A stretch of DNA of 26,752 nucleotides from an uncultured Gemmatimonadota bacterium (lineage in GTDB: Bacteria; Gemmatimonadota; Gemmatimonadetes; Gemmatimonadales; GWC2-71-9): NCBI GenBank assembly GCA_946479805.1, contig CAMLHP010000014.1:1-26752 (forward strand), read 5' to 3'. This document shows positions 22,127 through 26,752 of the stretch, in pieces. The translations under genes and the position numbers were made by a program. How positions within the stretch are numbered: position 1 is the first letter of the stretch; the number at the start of each line of letters is the position of its first letter. Below the pieces are notes generated by a model. The model made no database searches. It was not told the DNA's origin and saw nothing but the letters and a program-made list of their open reading frames with translations.

Positions 22127-23196
22127 GACAGTTTCGCTACTTGGCGATCCCTCTGATCGCACTCGGGCTCCTTCAGGTGGGAGCGCCCAAGGTTGCGCTG
22201 GGCCAGGCCGATATCCGCCTTGCTGGCGCGGTGGCACTGGCCCAGGAGGGCCGCGGCGATTCCGCCCGCGCCATCGTGCAGCAGGTGCTGGGCAGTGTAA
22301 CGCCCTCGGACCCGCTCTATGTCGAGGCCTTGCTGGCCCGTGCACGTGTCGCCGAATCGGCTGACACGATGCGCCGGCAGCTGCAGCAGATAACCGTCGA
22401 GCATGCGCTTTCGCCCTGGGCCGATGACGCGCTCCTGGCGCTGGCGGAGCTCGAGTACGCCAGCGGCAACCTTCCCGCCACCACCCGGAGCCTCGAACGC
22501 TTCCGAACCGATTATCCAACGTCGCCGCTTCTGTCCGCGGCCGCGTTCTGGGCGGCGCGGGCGTACTTCGACACCAGGAACGAACGGGCAGCGTGCGAAT
22601 GGGTGGGAATGGGCATGGCTCGCGTGTCGCGGGCGCCGGCGGACATCGCACCCCAGCTCGAGTTCTTCGCAAGGCGCTGTCCGTCCACCGCGCTAGCGGC
22701 CGGAAGCGCCCAGCTGCCGCCGCTTCCCCCGGCCGACACCATCGCCCTGGTGTCGACGCCCGACGCTGGCCGACCCACGATGGACCCGGCTCCATCACCC
22801 TCGGCGCGCGATACCGCCATCGTGTTGCAGCCGCCGGCGGCCGATTCACTCAGGCGGGATCCCGGCGTGATCATCGCACGAGTGGACACCGCGACGCAGG
22901 CACAGCCTCAGGCACCGCCCCAGGCGGCGCCTCAGGCAGCGCCCCAGCCACCCTCCCGGCCCGTCGAACCAGGGCCCCGCCTCTACCGGATCCAGGTGGT
23001 GGCGGCCAGCAACGCGGCCGATGCTGCGGCCGCAATCGCGAAGCTCAAGGACAACGGCTATGACGGCCGGGTGATCCAGGAAGGCGGCTACCACAAGGTG
23101 CGCGCCGGCGGCTGGCCCACCAGAAATGGCGCCAGTGCGGCACTCCCGGCGCTGGCGGCCATCTTCCCAGGCGCCTTTACCGTGCGGGATCCCTGA
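22123..23196 (+). CDS. Secreted TPR-like protein with C-terminal SPOR domain
   Basis: The 357-residue protein starts at ATG 22123 in an ATGA overlap with holA. It has a Sec signal (MRQFRYLAIPLIALGLLQVG... with VALGQA). Residues about 30-190 are helical with repeats such as DDALLALAELEYASGNLPATTRSLERF, as in TPR or BamD-like proteins. A Pro/Ala/Gln linker (about 262-280) is encoded by a 12-bp repeat. Residues about 285-357 form a SPOR domain (YRIQVVAASNAADAAAAIAKL, then GYHKVRAGGWPTR), which by family binds denuded peptidoglycan at division sites. The role is therefore likely in the cell envelope, although the genes on both sides act on DNA. Confidence 0.85.
   Translation: MRQFRYLAIPLIALGLLQVGAPKVALGQADIRLAGAVALAQEGRGDSARAIVQQVLGSVTPSDPLYVEALLARARVAESADTMRRQLQQITVEHALSPWADDALLALAELEYASGNLPATTRSLERFRTDYPTSPLLSAAAFWAARAYFDTRNERAACEWVGMGMARVSRAPADIAPQLEFFARRCPSTALAAGSAQLPPLPPADTIALVSTPDAGRPTMDPAPSPSARDTAIVLQPPAADSLRRDPGVIIARVDTATQAQPQAPPQAAPQAAPQPPSRPVEPGPRLYRIQVVAASNAADAAAAIAKLKDNGYDGRVIQEGGYHKVRAGGWPTRNGASAALPALAAIFPGAFTVRDP
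22906..22953 (+). repeat. 12-bp in-frame repeat coding a Pro-Gln-Ala linker
   Basis: Four 12-bp units (CCTCAGGCACCG, CCCCAGGCGGCG, CCTCAGGCAGCG, CCCCAGCCACCC) encode PQAP/PQAA-type tetrapeptides just before the SPOR domain. It is a coding low-complexity linker and may vary in length between strains. Confidence 0.85.
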
Positions 23197-23198
23197 CA

Positions 23199-25781
23199 GT
23201 GGCCGTGCGCGACGCAGGCAGTACCCCGCTCATGCAGCAGTACCGCGAGATCAAGGCACGCCACCCTGGCGCGATCCTGTTTTTTCGCATGGGCGACTTC
23301 TACGAGATGTTCTTCGACGACGCCGAACTCGGTGCCCGCATCCTCGATATCACCCTGACATCGCGCGGTGACGGCGTGCCGCTGGCTGGCGTGCCGGTCA
23401 AGGCGGCCGCCGAGTACCTCCGGCAGCTGGTGGCTGCGGGCCAGCGTGTGGCCATCTGCGAGCAGGTGGAAGATCCCCGGCTCGCCAAGGGTATCGTCAA
23501 GCGGGAAGTCATCGAGACGGTGACGCCTGGTGCGCAGCTTCAGGACGGCTGGCTGCCCGGCAGCAGCAACAACTGGCTGGTTGCCATTGCGCGCGCTGAC
23601 GCTTCGGTGGGCATCGCCGCTGCGGACCTCGGCACCGGTGAATTCCTGCTCGAGACGGTGCCGGCCGACGGCGCCGTCGAGGCCATTGCCCGACTGGCAC
23701 CGCGCGAAGTGGTCCTCGCCGATGGCGACGATGCCACGCTGGACGACGGCGTCATGCTCACGACCCGCGACCGCTGGGAATTCGATCCCGCGCTGGCACG
23801 GGATGAGGTCGCACGCCGGTTTCACCTCGCCACCCTGGATGGCCTGGGAGTGGGCGAGGGCGATGCCGCTGCGATCGGTGCGGCCGGTGCGCTGCTCCGC
23901 TACCTCTCCGACCTGCAGCCCGCGGGACTGCCCCACCTGGCCCGGCCCACCGTCCGGAGGAGCGATGCGCTTCTCTGGGTGGACGAGATGACCCGCCGGA
24001 ACCTCGAGTTGGTGGAGCCGCTCCGGGCCGGCGCCAAGGGCACCACCCTGCTCGAAGTCATTGACACCACTCTGACAGCTCCGGGTGCGCGGCTGCTGCG
24101 GCAGTGGGTGCTTTCGCCGCTCCGGCTTCCCGCCGCGATCAACCAGCGGCTCGACGCGGTGGAAGCACTGGCGAGCGACGGACGGGGCCGGGCTCGCCTG
24201 CGTGAGGCGCTCGATGGCGTGCGGGACCTCGAGCGCCTGGGTGGACGCGCCGCGGCGGGACGCGCTGCGCCGCGCGAGATGGGCGCGCTCCGCGATTCGT
24301 TCCGCCGGCTGCCCGATGTGCTCGATGCCGTACGAGGACTTGAAAGGCTGGACGCGAGTGAGGTACTCGGGGAAGTGGAAGCCGACTTCGACCTTCTGCT
24401 CGACCTCAGGCAGTCACTCGACGCCGCGCTGGAGGATCGCCAGCCCGCCATGCTGTCGGATGGCGGCGTCATCCGGCCCGGCTTCGACGCCGAGCTCGAC
24501 GAACTTCGGACCCTGCGCGATGGCGGCAAGTCGTACATCGCCGCGCTGCAGCAGCGCGAACGCGAGCGCACCGGCATCAGCTCGCTCAAGGTAGGATTCA
24601 ACAAGGTCTTCGGCTACTACCTCGAGATCAGCAACGCCCACAAGAGCCGGGTCCCGGCCGATTACCAGCGGCGCCAGACGCTCACCAGTGGCGAGCGCTA
24701 CGTCACGCCCGAGCTCAAGGAGTACGAGGCGAAGGTGCTCGGCGCCGAGGAACGGCTGACCGTTCGCGAAGCGGAGCTGTTCGCCCAGCTGCGGAGCATG
24801 GTGGGCACTGAGGTGGAGCGGGTACAGCGCACTGCACGGAGCATCGCGCTGCTCGACGTGCTGGCGTCATTGGCGGAGCAGGCGGTGTCGCACAGGTACG
24901 TGCGGCCGGTGGTGAATGACGGCCCCGCGCTGAAGCTGGTGGCGAGCCGCCATGCCGTGATCGAGCGGCTCATGCCGAGGGAGCAGTTCATTCCCAACGA
25001 CGTCCACATGGACGACGCCGAGCGAGTGCTGCTGGTCACCGGGCCGAACATGGCTGGCAAGAGCACCATCCTGAGGCAGATCGGCATCTGCCAGCTGCTG
25101 GCCCAGATGGGAAGCTTCGTGCCGGCCGATTCTGCGGAGATCGGCGTAGCCGACCGGCTCTTCACCCGGGTCGGTGCCAGCGACAATCTCGCCCGGGGCC
25201 AGTCCACCTTCATGGTGGAGATGAGCGAGACCAGCGCCATCCTCCATGGGGCGACCTCGAGGAGCCTGGTGCTGCTGGACGAGATCGGCCGGGGCACCTC
25301 GACATATGATGGCGTTGCGATCGCGTGGGCAGTCACCGAGCACCTGCACGACAAGGTGGGGTGCAAGGTGATGTTCGCGACCCACTACCACGAGCTGATG
25401 CAGCTGCCCGAGAAGCTGGCCCATGCGCGGAACTACAACGTGGTGGTGAAGGAATCGGGCGACTCGGTGGTGTTCCTGCATCGCCTGGCGCCGGGAGGCA
25501 CCGATCGCTCCTATGGCGTGCACGTGGCCCAGCTGGCCGGGCTGCCGGCGGAAGTGGTGGCGCGGGCGCATGAGCTGCTCGAGACCCTGGAGGGCGAGCA
25601 CCGCGTGGTGCCGGGCGCACCGCCGCCGCCGCCCGACCCGGGACAGCTGCCGCTGTTCCAGGGCGCGGGCCCGGACCCGGTTGTGGAAGACCTCAGGGCA
25701 CTGGATGTTGACCGGCTCACCCCGTTGGAAGCCCTCAACCGCCTTTCCGAACTGCAGCACCGGGCCCGCAAGCGAACCTGA
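23199..25781 (+). CDS. mutS: DNA mismatch repair protein MutS
   Basis: The 860-residue protein is a full-length MutS. GDFYEMFFDDAELGA includes the mismatch-wedge Phe34-Tyr35-Glu36. The connector, lever and clamp regions follow (FGYYLEISNAH, YVTPELKEYEAKV), and the ATPase has Walker A TGPNMAGKST (about 614-623), FMVEMSETSAIL and Walker B LLDEIGRGTSTYDG (Asp about 694). HYHELMQLPEK and GVHVAQLAGLP are also typical. It recognises mispairs and recruits MutL. The start GTG 23199 is three bases after the stop of the SPOR gene. The C-terminal tail (residues about 805-830) has a proline-rich segment before the last helix. Its stop is 15 bases before the next gene. Confidence 0.97.
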   Translation: MAVRDAGSTPLMQQYREIKARHPGAILFFRMGDFYEMFFDDAELGARILDITLTSRGDGVPLAGVPVKAAAEYLRQLVAAGQRVAICEQVEDPRLAKGIVKREVIETVTPGAQLQDGWLPGSSNNWLVAIARADASVGIAAADLGTGEFLLETVPADGAVEAIARLAPREVVLADGDDATLDDGVMLTTRDRWEFDPALARDEVARRFHLATLDGLGVGEGDAAAIGAAGALLRYLSDLQPAGLPHLARPTVRRSDALLWVDEMTRRNLELVEPLRAGAKGTTLLEVIDTTLTAPGARLLRQWVLSPLRLPAAINQRLDAVEALASDGRGRARLREALDGVRDLERLGGRAAAGRAAPREMGALRDSFRRLPDVLDAVRGLERLDASEVLGEVEADFDLLLDLRQSLDAALEDRQPAMLSDGGVIRPGFDAELDELRTLRDGGKSYIAALQQRERERTGISSLKVGFNKVFGYYLEISNAHKSRVPADYQRRQTLTSGERYVTPELKEYEAKVLGAEERLTVREAELFAQLRSMVGTEVERVQRTARSIALLDVLASLAEQAVSHRYVRPVVNDGPALKLVASRHAVIERLMPREQFIPNDVHMDDAERVLLVTGPNMAGKSTILRQIGICQLLAQMGSFVPADSAEIGVADRLFTRVGASDNLARGQSTFMVEMSETSAILHGATSRSLVLLDEIGRGTSTYDGVAIAWAVTEHLHDKVGCKVMFATHYHELMQLPEKLAHARNYNVVVKESGDSVVFLHRLAPGGTDRSYGVHVAQLAGLPAEVVARAHELLETLEGEHRVVPGAPPPPPDPGQLPLFQGAGPDPVVEDLRALDVDRLTPLEALNRLSELQHRARKRT

Positions 25782-25796
25782 ACCCGGGAGAGCCGC

Positions 25797-26752
25797 ATGC
25801 GCCGCATCACGGGAAACGCACTTGCCCACGTCGCCTTCGCTCTCGCCGCAGCCCTCAGCGCCTGCGGGTCAGATGAGGTCGCGGAAGCGTTCACCGTCAC
25901 CGACAGCGCGGGTGTCTCGATAGCAATCAGCCGTCAGCCTCTCTGGCCTGAAAGCGGCGGATGGCGGCTGGGAGCACAGCCGAGCGTGCTTCTCGGTGGC
26001 GGCGTCACCGACACAACCGCCATCGTCGGGCCGATCGCGGGCGCGATGCGGCTGCCGGATGGCCGGATTGTGGTTGCCGACGAAGGGGCCACTCGGCTGC
26101 GGTGGTTTGCGGATGATGGAACGATCCTGCAGAGCGTCGGGCGAAATGGTGACGGGCCAGGCGAGTTTCGCAGCATTGACGCGCTGCTGCATGTGGGAGA
26201 TTCGATGGCGGTCCTGGACAACAGCCTGCGCCGGCTTTCGATCTTTGACCTCGAGGGTCGTTTCGGCCGCAGCATCACTCTCGAGAACCCTCCAGAGGGA
26301 GCGTTCGCGCCCTCGCCCTTGGGGCGTCTCGCCTCCGGTGAATGGATCGCCCTGGTGAGCGGATCGCATTCGACCGGCGAAGCCAGCCGTCCGGTCCGCG
26401 ACAGCGCGCAGGTGTGGCTGGTGTCCGATACCGGAGAGCCGTTGCGTCAGCTGGCGCAATTTCCCGGAGACGACAAACTCATATTTGCCACTTCTGACTT
26501 CGTCGGAGCAACCAATCCTCCATTCGGTCGCAATACCACGATACGGTTCCACGACGGTCAGCTCTGGGTTGGCACTGGCGACGGCTTTCTGCTGGAGCGC
26601 TGGGGAGTGGACGGCGAGCTGAAGCAGAGCATAAGGTGGGCTGGCGCTCCCCGGCCGATGGATCAGTCGACGTTCGATCGGGTGCGCGACAGTATATCGG
26701 CCAGCTTTGCAGACGCGGATGCGCAGTGGCGCGCCATCGGATCGGAGGTCAC
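25797..26752 (+). CDS. Six-bladed propeller lipoprotein, 5' part
   Basis: The gene opens at ATG 25797, with GGGAG about eight bases upstream, and is open to the window end (318 residues visible, no stop). MRRITGNALAHVAFALAAALSAC is a lipoprotein signal with the lipidated Cys at residue 23 (LSAC). The mature part shows NHL/6-bladed propeller repeats: MRLPDGRIVVADEGATRLRWF, followed by DGTILQSVGRNGDGPGEF, a very common signature of Gemmatimonadota surface propellers. No function can be assigned. It follows mutS by 15 bases and may be read through from it. The rest of the gene lies outside the window. Confidence 0.85.
   Translation, partial: MRRITGNALAHVAFALAAALSACGSDEVAEAFTVTDSAGVSIAISRQPLWPESGGWRLGAQPSVLLGGGVTDTTAIVGPIAGAMRLPDGRIVVADEGATRLRWFADDGTILQSVGRNGDGPGEFRSIDALLHVGDSMAVLDNSLRRLSIFDLEGRFGRSITLENPPEGAFAPSPLGRLASGEWIALVSGSHSTGEASRPVRDSAQVWLVSDTGEPLRQLAQFPGDDKLIFATSDFVGATNPPFGRNTTIRFHDGQLWVGTGDGFLLERWGVDGELKQSIRWAGAPRPMDQSTFDRVRDSISASFADADAQWRAIGSEV

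Overview
The window is GC-rich bacterial chromosome with dense, short-spaced genes. Many proteins carry secretion or lipoprotein signals. Several families present (six-bladed propeller lipoproteins, paired M16 peptidases, a Ku/LigD-type end-joining operon, DUF2911 and LVIVD proteins) are common in soil Gemmatimonadota. That phylum assignment is an inference from gene content and sequence flavour; no search was run.

Layout. 1-1215 (+): the end of a glutathione peroxidase gene, a small lipoprotein, a small basic DUF6496-type protein, and a tiny gene overlapping it. 1257-3275 (-): a secreted Ig-like/LVIVD-repeat protein, divergent from a secreted NTF2-like protein (3420-3911 +). 3996-6933 (-): a bacterial non-homologous end-joining operon, ku, a stand-alone LigD-type polymerase and a stand-alone ATP-dependent DNA ligase. 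7154-8059 (+): a polysaccharide pyruvyl transferase-like gene, convergent with an RlmL-like RNA methyltransferase (8066-9196 -), which lies behind tRNA-Phe (-). 9406-13870 (+): a lipoprotein, a DUF2911 protein, upp, a beta-CASP metallo-hydrolase and a DUF218 protein. 13896-19592 (+): four overlapping M16 peptidase genes in the order active, inactive, active, inactive. 19624-20403: a REP-type cassette, with two hairpins sharing one stem, a 24-bp tandem repeat and a REP-associated tyrosine transposase (-). 20483-26752 (+): a NUDIX hydrolase, holA, a TPR/SPOR protein, mutS and the start of a propeller lipoprotein.

The most unusual signal is a set of short tandem arrays (7, 8 or 9 bp units) in gaps between genes. 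Six begin in register at the stop codon of the preceding gene: glutathione peroxidase, LVIVD, NTF2-like, LigD polymerase, upp and the first M16 gene. A seventh begins at the 3' end of tRNA-Phe. Most units on the transcript strand contain TGA, TAA or TAG. Three arrays continue into inverted copies of themselves and would fold as long hairpins. The same unit vocabulary recurs at distant sites, so these look like dispersed families rather than independent slippage products. Two arrays have been absorbed into coding sequence: one encodes the hydrophobic core of a lipoprotein signal peptide, the other the N-terminus of an M16 subunit.

Functional grouping. Genome maintenance is represented by ku/LigD-type end joining, mutS and holA. 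Envelope and periplasmic functions are represented by the M16 pairs, the SPOR protein, DUF218 and several lipoproteins. Nucleotide and RNA metabolism is represented by upp, NUDIX, the RlmL-like enzyme and tRNA-Phe.
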